Below are positions 35,063 to 45,863 of a DNA stretch of 64,000 bases, piece by piece (position 1 is the stretch's first letter; the number at the start of each line of letters is the position of its first letter). Origin of the DNA: Allacma fusca (taxonomy: Eukaryota; Arthropoda; Collembola; Symphypleona; Sminthuridae); assembly GCA_947179485.1 (NCBI GenBank), contig OX359246.1, forward strand, positions 54,787,632-54,851,631, given 5' to 3'. The position numbers were made by a program, and so were the translations under genes. A model generated the notes under the pieces. It saw only the letters and a list, made by a program, of their open reading frames with translations. It had not been told where the DNA came from and searched no databases.

Positions 35063-36487
35063 ATGGAGAAAATCTCTAAAGTAAACGCAACAAAATTGGA
35101 GAAAATGTCGAAAGCAAACGACTCACCCGCAATTTACATGAGCAGGGAGGAGGCTCGGAACTCGCGTGTGTACAAATATTTGAACCGCCCAGTTTTTCGT
35201 GAAATCACCAAAATTGTAAATTCCGTTTAAATAATAATATAATCTAATAATGGCTTGGAGCGGACAAAACTTGTTTTTATAAGTCATTAATTTTTGTAAT
35301 TTATTTTAATTAAAATATTTACAGTCCGATGAAGATCATCTTGACCTTTTCCTACATTTGGAGACATGGGAGGCTCCGCAGCATTTCCAAGGCGTGCTTA
35401 CATACAAGTTTGCCAAATACGATTCCCAAAATCGACCAGGTACGAATTATGCAGTACATTAATTCAATTATTCCTTTTTTTTAAATAAGATTAATTACTA
35501 CGATAAATTTTGTAATTATTTTTAAAGTTTGGATACTTACGTTTGGAACGTATCCGGCCAAGGATATCATAGACAGTGGGGACGAAGTTCAGCTGGAGCA
35601 TTATGTCTGGCAATGTGCTCATTGGATTGCTAAAAGGTAGCTATCGGAATGTGTGTTATCAAAATTGAATCTGTGGTTATTGGTTTCGCTTTTTCACTTG
35701 TGTGCCTAATGGTTTCCATTTCATTTTTAAGTATTGTGGCGAAAACTCCGGAGGAAAATCCAAGCCAGCAGGCCGTTGTGATTTTTAATGGAAAAGGAGC
35801 CTCTGCAGCCAACTTCCTCAATGCTCGAAGTTAGTAATGATTACAAATTAAAAGTGTACAGTACCTCTGACGCCAGAAATGGCTACAGGAAAAATATATC
35901 TTTGAAGGAACAGGTACAAGTAAGGTGTGCGACTTTGTCGTTTATTTTATATTACCTTCAAATAGTATTACCCTCCCTCAAGGCACGCTCGTTGGAGGTA
36001 CCGTACTTGGATTTATTGAGTCTTACACTAAAAATTAATATTTCAAGTCACGTCCAATATAATGTTAAATATAGTGAAAAATTGCTTTGTCCTGTTCTAA
36101 ATAGCCCTCGGGTTTTTGTTCAAAATGACAAGAAAGTCTGCAAAAAGTACGCTGTACTTACTCGGTCTAGGCGTTGGAGTGAACGGTAAGTTTCTATAAT
36201 AGTCATTCCCAGTAATAACTAACGATATCCAATATTTGATTAACTGTAATTACATCAATTTCCTGAATTTTTAAAATTCTTCAGTGAACAAAGTCGGAGT
36301 TTTTGTCCTGAACTTGCTACGCCCAGTTTTAGGAGCCACTCTGAAAAAAGTGGAGCTATTTGGGAAAGATGAATCCACGTGGCGACCAAGACTTGAGGAA
36401 GTCTTCGAGGGAGATGAGATTCCCAGTTTCAAGGGAATGGGTCGAGGCTTTTATCGGATCGTTCAAAAATCTCCTTCTGGAGAATAA
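35063..36487 (+). CDS. CRAL-TRIO (Sec14-like) protein, copy 5 (six exons, 252 aa)
   Basis: Exons 35063-35215, 35325-35439, 35528-35636, 35732-35829, 36105-36185 and 36285-36487 join in phases 0,1,2,1,1 and give 252 aa. The ATG at 35063 is chosen because it is the first in frame after the acceptor at 35031; the in-frame ATG at 34994 lies before that acceptor. The N-terminus carries an MEKISKVNATKLEKMSKAN near-repeat not present in the other copies. Domain landmarks: WILTFGTYPAKDII (exon 3), AVVIFNGKGASAANFLN (exon 4), GLGVGVN (exon 5), VNKVGVFVLNLLRPV and WRPRLEEVF (exon 6). As in copy 4, this should be a soluble carrier of a lipid-like ligand. It is the last of the tandem array. Confidence 0.87.
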
Positions 36488-39400
36488 GCTCAATTACAAA
36501 GACAGTGTCAAAAAATTGTATAAATATTTTTTATATTGAATTTACTTATATATCTACCAGTATTCTCAAATGGCCATGCGGTGATTGTTTTTAACACAAT
36601 TGGATTGGGAGCTGTGAATTATTTATTCTTAAATATTACATTATACTCCTTCAACTGAATACAATTTTAATTTTATACCCATCTGTGATCTTTTCTCTCA
36701 TTTACGTGGATTATATTCATATGGATCTGTATCAAAGTAAGGTATCACTATTGTATGTTTCGTCTGTACAAATCAAAAAACAAAGATTTAGTGTTTTTAG
36801 GATTTCATTTATCATTGCACGACAAATTTCCTTTGTACAATAGCTAATTGTAAGCTGTATCAAGTATATATCCATTAGTTCAAAGACATTTGCTCTCAAG
36901 AATATTCTCCTCATTTATTTCATTTCAATTTGATGTGGCGTTTCCAGCCTTCATAGAGTAGTAATTAATGTTGTATAATGATAGTAAAGCAATTAGTTCC
37001 CGTTGGGCAAGTTTGAAGGCTTGAAACGCACAGGTGAACGCATGTATTTGACTTTTGTGGAAACCTTTTGAAGATTCGTGGGAAACATACACAAAATGTG
37101 AGCATAATTGCATACATAATCTTACGTATTGGAGAGCTCTTGCATAATAACAATCTGCGTTGCAGTTGAAAGAATAAAAATTCGTCATTTTTGATCAATA
37201 TCGAATACATTATAAAACACACAATAGGTGCACTTATGTATATACTTCTAAATTCAGATAAATAAAAATTAGGAATAATTATTTAAAAATAAAATCAAGA
37301 TTGTTACATTACGGGAAAAATGTGTTTGCACAACTATGAATTGAACCTGAAAATGCACATACCAAGCACAAGTTCTACCAAAGAAAAAATGTTGGGTGAT
37401 GCAGGAATTTTTATCATGTGCTGGCTTCTCTCAATTATTTCTAAACGTCACACAAAACTACAAGTGCAGCTAAGAAAGTGCACAAACACAACCGTAAATT
37501 CAGGTACGTGCTGGATAACTGAACTAATGTACCTATTCACCCTTCATGACACCTTCAAATATGTGCGTTGCCTCTTCAATAATTTTTGTATATCTTTATA
37601 GTTGCAGAAAACCTGTCAGCTTGTACCTGCAAAGATGACAACTGGTCTGATCAGCATAAAAAGCATGCTCAGTAATTGTTATGCCCTTAACATGCAACAA
37701 ATCTGAATCAATAAATCTTGTTGATAAATCTTGCATTCCTATTTTATGTGGGTTTTACAGAAGAAATCACATGATCAATTGTCCTGTGTGTCCACTAAAG
37801 ATCAAGTTTATAAATATATTTTAACATTGTTCGTATTGTTAATTCTGGACGGACATGAAGCTACTCGTCCATGCTTGTACTTATGTAAGCATGTACATTT
37901 TACTTTTTTACACACACACCAGAAATCAGACTAACCTATATGAAAAGGTCAACTCTGCACATGTCAGATTAGAGATCATAGTTACTCGACTGAAGTCTGA
38001 TATGAAACGGTCATTTTTTCCAAAGAAACATTTGCTCAGCATGTGAAATTGTGCAAGTTAAAGTTGAATCAATACTGTAGTTGTAGTCTAGACATTAAGT
38101 AATCCCTATAAGGCTTTATTGAGTCATGCAGTTGTAAAAATTTCACCAAAATAATAGCTACCACAAAGGAACCTCCTGTCACGTAGTAAATTGTGCTAGA
38201 TTGCTAGATAGTCTTTTCATTCTGTACCCACACGCACGCCTGTACAACTTGCGTTAATAAAGAGATGCATGCATCTCCTGTATCTACTGTGTAACATGAC
38301 TGCAAGGGTGAGCAATAATGCAATATATGTTCATTTTAAAGAGGATTCCTGTAAAGCTTATTGTTAGCGTTAGCATATTTTTTGTTAGACATAGATGAAT
38401 TTTTCACTCTAAACGTTAGAAACCCCTTCAAATAGAACTTGTGTGAGTCAAAAAATATTTGAACTTACTGTATTACCAGAATTTACTCCGGTGCCTCTCA
38501 TCATCAGTAATGCACTTATACAGGAATTTTCTTTCCAGGTGTATATACATATATATATTTGGACATTTACCATTGTGCAGATTTCTCGATTCTCGACTCA
38601 AAAAAGCACGTGTTACTGTGAATGTAAAAGAAACTCCTGGCTCTGCACATCTAATAATTCCAGTTCATCTACAAGCATGCTAATATTGAAGATACAACTA
38701 AACGACGAATATGTTTGGTAATTTTTCAGTAAATCACGATTGATTCAACGTGATGGCTGACGTCAGAATGTTAGTGAGATGCATTTTAATTTTGTTTACT
38801 GATGCAAACACGCGTCACATGATTCCATTAAACGTACCAGAGGCGTATGCCTTTGATCCTGTGAAAATACATGTTGAAATAGAATTAGTAAAACCAGTTT
38901 TTACTACTTGAACAAGATAATAAAATCAAATACATATTTCAATAAAAATTAATTCACTGTAAGCTCGTTAACAGAAAATTGGCCCTTCCTTCGTTCATTG
39001 AAGTATTGCATTTGCGCTGAATTCATGTGTGACTCAGAGTCAAATTCAAATTGATGATATAGAAATGTTTTTGCATATTTGCAGCATCTAGGGGCAGATA
39101 TCTTGCATTTATTGATTATTCAATATACAGGGAGTCAGCTTAGGTGTAATAGCAGTAGGCCATAATTGTCAGCAAGATCATCAATTTGCGCCTCAACTGT
39201 ATTTCCAATCGGGACTATATCATACATTGTATATGGCATTCGATAGTGTAACGTGTACTATTCCACCAAACTTTTTTTTTTGCAAGATTATTTGTGCATT
39301 ATCAACTCTGTTGTAATATAGACTCCTTTAAATTTGATGGTGTGATGCTACTTGCACTCAAAGTCGTAGTGGCCATACTGACCATATCGAATTTGAAGGT

Positions 39401-40288
39401 TAATTTGACCATCCAATGGAATGCGCCCCTTAGAATGACCTGTAATATTAAAAGTGTATCTGTATTTCGATATGCCTGTAGAATAGAACTTAATAGAAAG
39501 CAGGGCCTGCATGCCTCCCACAATATTACATAACATGAAAATATTATCAAAAGGTATTTTAAAGTAACTGAACATTTCTAATTATTTGAAAAAAGCAAAA
39601 CAGTCGCTTCAAGTTCAGCATAAGCTTTGTTAAAAACTACTGACTGAGATACATAGTGGCTGCTGTTGGTAACTTTTGAGCCACTTTCTGTACATATAAA
39701 GCATACGTAAATATGTGACCTCAAGAGGTAATTAACTGTAAAAACACAAACGACGATTTAAAGTCTCATCAAGTACAAGTAATAAGAAAGCTCCTGGTTA
39801 ACAAAAGCGAGTTCACGTTAGTAGTGTACGAACCTACTGTCACAAAAGCATTCCAGGCTATTGAAGAGGATCCGAACAACAGGCCGCACCGGTATGAGAT
39901 TCCAAGGGCAGCTATAGGATTAGGGAGATTATCAATCCGAAAGAAACAAACTTATCCCAGTCAGGTCCAGGCCTGTCATCAAGACCCAAACGCGACGAAA
40001 GCATGTCTATCGCCCATCAATCAATAAGCATAAATAATCTTTTGGAACTTTGACGGAGAATTAATAAGTTATTAACAGTATGGTGGATACTCAAGAAAAA
40101 AGGACTTAAAAGCATCCAAGATCTGGCCAAGGAAAATTATTTTTAGCCAGGGTCTTTTTTACCAAATTGGGGAACCTAAACATAACGCTGTCGATAATAA
40201 CGCCAACCCTGAACCGTAGCTTCTGTGGTTCAAAACAAGCATGGGGGTGGGGGAATGAGTTGAACTCTATGAAGAGACTGAAATAAGT
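36488..40288. other. Intergenic, no gene recognised
   Basis: AT-rich. The short ORFs, including 39824-40027, have no known domain and no splice support. Confidence 0.5.
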
Positions 40289-40369
40289 TATATAAATGGA
40301 AGAATGTCATCTGATACTGCAGTCTCTCAAGTCTATACCTTTGTCGGTCCACACGGGAGTCACTGTCAG
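40289..40369 (+). promoter_or_regulatory. Probable core promoter and noncoding first exon of the CUB-trypsin gene
   Basis: TATATAAA (40289-40296) is followed by a CTGCAGTC initiator with A at 40321, a spacing of 32 bp. The 49-nt exon 40321-40369 has no ATG and ends in GTCAG/GTAAAT. The next acceptor used would be TATTGCAG ending at 41488, just before the start codon. Confidence 0.45.
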
Positions 40370-40563
40370 GTAAATGTGGGATGTACATAATGATTATGCA
40401 TATACTCTAACGATAATTAATTATGACCTGTCATCTTTCTCCGTAGAGATGAAACAATGACTTGGAGCCCGGAAAGAACTCAGAGTAAAGACGTCACCGA
40501 TCAAATGATGTGGAAACCAAAGATGGGCCCCTTGCCTATGTCTACGCCCTTTTATAGGCCAAA

Positions 40564-40728
40564 AATTCTAGGGAGGAAGAAATAAAACAAGAATCTAGGC
40601 TAGGATATAGGCAAGTTTCAAAGAGGTTTGCATGGAAATAAAATATTATAGGAAGTTTGGGGAATAAATACAGGCAACTAGGAAATTTAGGCTAGGGGTT
40701 TCATAAATAAATATAATATGAAGGACGC
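40564..40728 (+). repeat. Dispersed repeat, copy 1 (within the probable first intron of the CUB-trypsin gene)
   Basis: This stretch matches the reverse complement of 57812-57989. Shared blocks include AATTCTAGGGAGGAAGAAA, AATCTAGGCTAGGATATAGG and AGGAAATTTAGGCTAGGGG. The copies differ by small indels in the middle. No ORF; probably a nonautonomous element. Confidence 0.75.
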
Positions 40729-41488
40729 TTTTGTACAGCACTTAGACCATTTTGCCTCTTCAGCGACGATATGTACATGCGTACAGAGGATGCAGTCCGA
40801 ACGAGTACTGCAACGTTAAATGACAGCTACAAGTTGAAACCATCAAAGAAGTATCTGCAAACTTGAACATTAAATTCCTCAGGAACCTTAAAAACATACT
40901 CCTACCCGTGAGAGTCACTCTTTGGGCACTCTCTTAATTAATCTAAATGATGATTAGTTAATAGGAGAATTATGGAATCCGGGAAACACCCGTATAGATA
41001 AACACTAGCACATCGGTGAAGAAGCAAAATTATTTAGCTGCATTTTGGATTCAAATCAGAATGATGAACATATTTTTACTAAAATCAAAATGGTCTCCAA
41101 GCATTTAGCATTTGCACATATTTTCGTACACTAGAAGTACATTCATCTGCAGACTTATTGTTAAACATTGTCCAATTTGTCTCTCCTTTCCAAGATCTTA
41201 CACGCTCGTATTGAGAGAGGCTTTTGAGATGAGCAATCCGTATTTCCGTGCTATTGATAATTAAGAAGACTGGCATTGTCTAATTGTAAGTACTGATTTA
41301 GTAATTGCTTACTTTCAGAAAGCCTCCATTCTCCGAAAGCACTCGTACAAAGCACAGGAACGTCAAAGACTACTAGGCAGTGATGAATCCTCTGACACAA
41401 CAATCCACGTATTGAATAATTAAGAATGTTTTGACAGGGTAAAACACTTCCTTAAAATTTCTTAACCCTATGAACTTCATTATTGCAG
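40729..41488 (+). other. Remainder of the probable 5'-UTR intron of the CUB-trypsin gene
   Basis: No exon with homology. Ends at the acceptor TATTGCAG (41488). Confidence 0.4.
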
Positions 41489-41515
41489 ACGGAGTTCGGC
41501 CAACCAATTGCAATA

Positions 41516-43971
41516 ATGAAGGCTTATGTGTCTATAATTTTCTGCCTAGTTGTAGCCATCTCGGTAAACTATTTTAGTAATCAACAGATTTTCGAATTGA
41601 ATTTGCATAATATGACATAAGTAATTATACATATTATCAAAAAATATTATTTTCCAGGACATTGTGCACTGCGCTGGCAACCAAACTCGGAGGCGTCGTA
41701 GTGCAGGTAAAATAATCCATAATAATTAAATCAAATTGTTTTTCTCAAACCAACCTCAATTATCTACTACAGTAAATTATCCCGGATAAATTCTATTAAA
41801 TTAACAGGCTGTGGAGAGACCGTAGAATTGGAACCAGGCAAACCCCAAAACATCAAATCCAAGCCTGGTGAATGTAGTTGGGCATTTTTGGTACGGCGAG
41901 CTTCCAAGTTCGCATAATTTTAGACGCACTGGCGCAAATGCTACTTTTATCTTTTGGATCATTGTAAGAATTTGCGAATCTTCCAGGGTACTCAAAAATG
42001 CCAACCTGAAATCACTTGCTCCGGAGTCAAATTAAATGGCGGATGTGATGATGAGTCTATTACAATTAGCGATGGTATCGGAGGTGAAAAGCACCTTTGC
42101 GGTAGTGCTGATCTCAGCAAGCCCGCTAAGGCTTCTCTGGGCGGTCGGGACATTTATCTAGACACCAATATTAAGAAAGGGTCATTCTCCTGTAAAGCTG
42201 AATGCTCCAAGAATCCAGGCAAATTATTATTTTATTAAGCTCAAAAATGTGACAAATGTATTTCCTTGCAATAGATCTGCTCACTGGCAGTGACTTGAAA
42301 TTAAAGTTTGGATTTAAAATTGTATAATACATTTCCATAGGGGGCGCTGATGCCTTGCCTTCAGAGGGAGCTGCTAAGAAGGAAGAGTTCAAATGCGGTA
42401 GCTAACATCCCATACGTTTATACATTTAAGAATGTTTCACCCAATTGTCATTTTATTTCTTTGAGAATCCTTTACGTAATTTAAAATGATTTTCTAGTTT
42501 GCGGACTCCAGAACAAAGATGACCGTATTGTGGGAGGAGAGGATGCTAAGAAGAGAGAATTCCCCTGGCAAGTTGCTATAGTCATGCCTGGGACTCGTCA
42601 ACCAATGTGTGGTGGCAGCGTTATCAACAATAGATGGATTCTCACGGCAGCCCATTGTTTCTGGTTTGCAAAAGTACAGCCATCTGAGATTGAAGTCCTT
42701 ATTCATGCTTACCTCCTTGACTTCACAGTTACTCGAGACGATGCGTCGGAGAGCATTAAACTTGGGTAATTATATAAATTATATATTCTAAAACTATGCT
42801 AATATTCAATATCAAAAGTACCTTGAGTTTCAGTAATCTTACCGCACTTTAAAATTGCATAAATTTAATATTTTAGCCAGGAAGGCTCTATGCAAGGTCG
42901 AGGTCACGAATTCGCCCAGACAACTGACGAAAAAGAAGGAACTCAGCGATTCAAGATTGTGGAAATCATCAACCATCCGTTGTTCACTCCAGGGTTAGTA
43001 GCACTTAAGGTTATGCTATTTTGCATAAATGACCACAGTGAATTCGAATCTTTTCAATGTGTCGAAAGTTTCGACCCAATAATTGCCGATTTTGTTAGTA
43101 CTGATTATTTAAATTGGACCCGTTATAAGTGGTTTAAAATACTCATATTATGGCAAGCTATACTTTTTAATTAGAAAACTAAGCAAAAGCACATTTGTGT
43201 TTTTGAACGGAGAACACTAGGAAATAGCAACATGGGTTTAAATGCTGTAGTAATGCAAGGTATGCTTGAATGAATTGTAAAGTTTGATTTTCTTTGAACA
43301 AACAGGTACGACTACGACGCTGCCCTACTCAAATTAGACAGGAAGATTGACCTAACTGCAGCTGATGCTCCAACTCCCATATGCTTACCAAATCCTGCGA
43401 CCTACAAGGAAACTTACGTTGGCAAATCACCAACAGTAGTTGGATGGGGCTTGGCAGATGAAGTTGCTGGTGCCACCACTCGTCTCTTACAGAAGTTGGA
43501 TGTCCCTGTGATTGATTTGGATAAATGCAGAGCCATGATGCCTCATGAGTTGACTGATCGCATGATTTGCGCTGGTTTTGAAGAAGGCAAAAAGGATGCC
43601 TGCACGGTGATTGAGTTGTTTACAATTTTTTAGAATGCTCAAAGAATTTGTACGCACGAAATTAAAATGTCGTTATATTTGATGTCGCTTCTAGGGAGAC
43701 TCTGGTGGCCCTCTTGCTTTGAAACAACCGAACAAGCAATGGGTACAAGTTGGAATTGTGTCTTGGGGTGAAGGGTGTGCTCGTGATAAACGACCTGGTT
43801 TGTACTCTAGAGTGACAGGTGAGAACTACAAATATTTCATTGATAAACAAGCAGCATATTGTGATCCCCCTCCGTAACGTACTTACTTCTGTTGTTACAG
43901 AATTCATTCAGTGGATTGATCATCATACCAACAAGCCTGGTACGGTTTGGTGCCGTGCTACCAAGAGCTAG
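41516..43971 (+). CDS. Secreted CUB-domain trypsin-like serine protease (10 coding exons, 449 aa)
   Basis: Exons 41516-41563, 41658-41706, 41808-41890, 41987-42218, 42341-42397, 42498-42765, 42877-42993, 43306-43606, 43695-43818 and 43901-43971 give one frame. Residues 1-16 are a signal peptide. RRRR at 27-30 is a possible furin site. A CUB domain covers about 34-130 (C.W..., [14 protein letters not shown]). A short linker leads to the S1 protease with activation site R166/IVGG. The catalytic triad is H209 (LTAAHC), D289 (YDYDAAL) and S388 (GDSGGP). D382 sits six residues before the serine, at chymotrypsin position 189, so cleavage after Lys/Arg is expected. Intron 4 uses a GC donor (CAG/GCAAAT at 42218-42219); all others are GT-AG. 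CUB-trypsins of arthropods act in digestion, haemolymph cascades or moulting; which one cannot be told. AATAAA at 44039-44044 follows the stop. Confidence 0.92.
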
Positions 43972-44038
43972 ATCCAATCAAAAAACTTTGAGGATCTGAA
44001 ACATTTTGAATTTGTTTTTGAGCGGAATAGTATTAAGG

Positions 44039-44044
44039 AATAAA
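44039..44044 (+). terminator. Poly(A) signal of the CUB-trypsin gene
   Basis: AATAAA 68 bp after the stop codon. A second AATAAA run lies near 44063. Confidence 0.6.
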
Positions 44045-45831
44045 CACATCCTTGTCAATCCTAATAAAATAAAGCTTTCTCTAATTATGTTTGAGTTTGA
44101 CATCGATCCAATGAGCCGCATATTTGATGGGGATTGTCTGAATCTTGTGATGCGAGTTTTCTACATACAGTCTAATTTTCATATGTAATCTCTTTATAAG
44201 TTTTTATGAAGAAAGAAATATTTGTGCTCATACCCTTTAAACCTAATCATAATTTTTCTATTTTGAAGAGCAATCCCACTGTAAGAGTTCATATTGCTTA
44301 TTCTGGGGTGCGCTAGTAGAAATAGTACACTGTACATGCTGTGCTGTTGAGAATTGAATATGTTTGTTTAAATGTATGTACATACATATGCATGCAGGCA
44401 TAAAATTATTTTCTGCAGGTAATAATTTAATTATTTGGAAATTTTTTAGTCAGGCCGTTTCTATTGAGTCTAGGCCATTTCTTAAGTCTTAAAAAGTACA
44501 AATTAACAATTTTAATTGCACGAAACAATGTAGCATAAATCATATACTTTCTCCCATTTGACATCAATGCGAATTAAATGTAGCTAAATTAATAATTAAA
44601 TTTTGAAAAGTCTTCAAAGTGACAGAGCGCTATCAATGAGAGCCTAAAACGGTCAGATTGTTTTCAATTTTATACTAAATGTAAACCTAATGAACCCAAT
44701 TGCTGTCAGTATCTGAAAATCTGCTTGTGTAGAATTTCGGATGGTTAAATTATTTGACAAATTAGTGATAACCAATTGAAAATTTTATACAATTATTTTG
44801 AAGTAACTACAGATAATTTATTGTTCTTGGGATAATGAGCAATAATTACGTTTTAATATCGTATTAAATTTAATGGTAATATCTTCTTTTAACTTATAAG
44901 AATGAAAATGTACTGTAGGAGCGTTATCGGGGATGTCAGAATCAATCAGCACTTTAAAATATACATAAGAACAACCCTAAAAGAACAAGAACCTGATTCA
45001 TGTACATAGTACTGTCACTCCTGTAGGATAAAAATTAACAATGTGTGGTAAGCAGGAGTGTTCCCAAGTATTGTCGTCCTTATAGCAAAAATGCTCTTAC
45101 AAGGAGATTTGCACTAGGGAGGATAATTTGTAAGCAGCACGTTAATATTATAAATCAAACCTTGACTTCCCAGACAAATCAGCCACTAAAAAACGCACCT
45201 GCGACTGCATCCAAAAGTTTTAAGATGACAAACGATAAATTTCAACTACATGTGACCCGCCCAAGTATAGCATTTCAAATTGATTGTCATTTTTCATGGT
45301 GAGTATTGCACCCAGTTTGCATTTAAAATATTGAAGTTCGCATAATTATGCCAGATGACTGAAACTGTAATGCCAACCATTTGTGTCAGGCCTTTAGCAA
45401 ATTTATTTCATGACGTACAAGTTAAAAATCAATAGAAAGCTCGAACTCGAAAACAATATAGAATACTAATAGCTCGCTAGATTTTACGACTGAACAATCA
45501 CGTGTATCAATGCTAGTAAAAAATACACTCACTCCCGTGATACGAATACCCCTGGCGTAGATTATGATTCTTATAATTGATAATGCGTACCTTCATAAGG
45601 AGAAAAAAATATACATCCTGGTGACTGAGAATGGTTCCAAATATTTGTGTTCCTATTTCATATAGATACTTATGTATGTAATTAGTGAGCGTGCATTCTG
45701 TCGAAATTCACTTTCCTTCCGTCTGATTGACGAAAAGAATAAACCCTAGGTTTTCTTACGCACATTTTTAAAATGCCAGGTTATTAAAAAAAATACTTAA
45801 ATCAGCCCATTTAAAAATCAACAGTTCAAAT
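44045..45831. other. Intergenic, no gene recognised
   Basis: It lies between the convergent ends of the CUB-trypsin (plus) and the unknown secreted protein (minus). AT-rich with short unsupported ORFs. Confidence 0.5.
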
Positions 45832-45837
45832 TTTATT
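45832..45837 (-). terminator. Poly(A) signal of the minus-strand gene
   Basis: AATAAA on the minus strand, 27 bp after the stop codon of the gene ending at 45864. Confidence 0.6.
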
Positions 45838-45863
45838 AAGTTAAATATTCTACAAACCTAAAC

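Noticed and set aside
39824-40027. A 67-codon proline/glutamine-rich ORF before the CUB-trypsin promoter.
   Set aside because: No domain and no transcript signals of its own.
41885-41990. An apparent homopolymer frameshift in the CUB domain (frame shifts near the TTTTT run at 41885 and again near 41938).
   Set aside because: A 96-bp GT-AG intron (41891-41986) removes the whole stretch in phase 0 and leaves a normal CUB cysteine pattern, so no frameshift is needed.
42877-43174. ORF reading through the protease exon into intron.
   Set aside because: The exon ends at a GT at 42994; the rest is intron and the phase fits the next exon at 43306.
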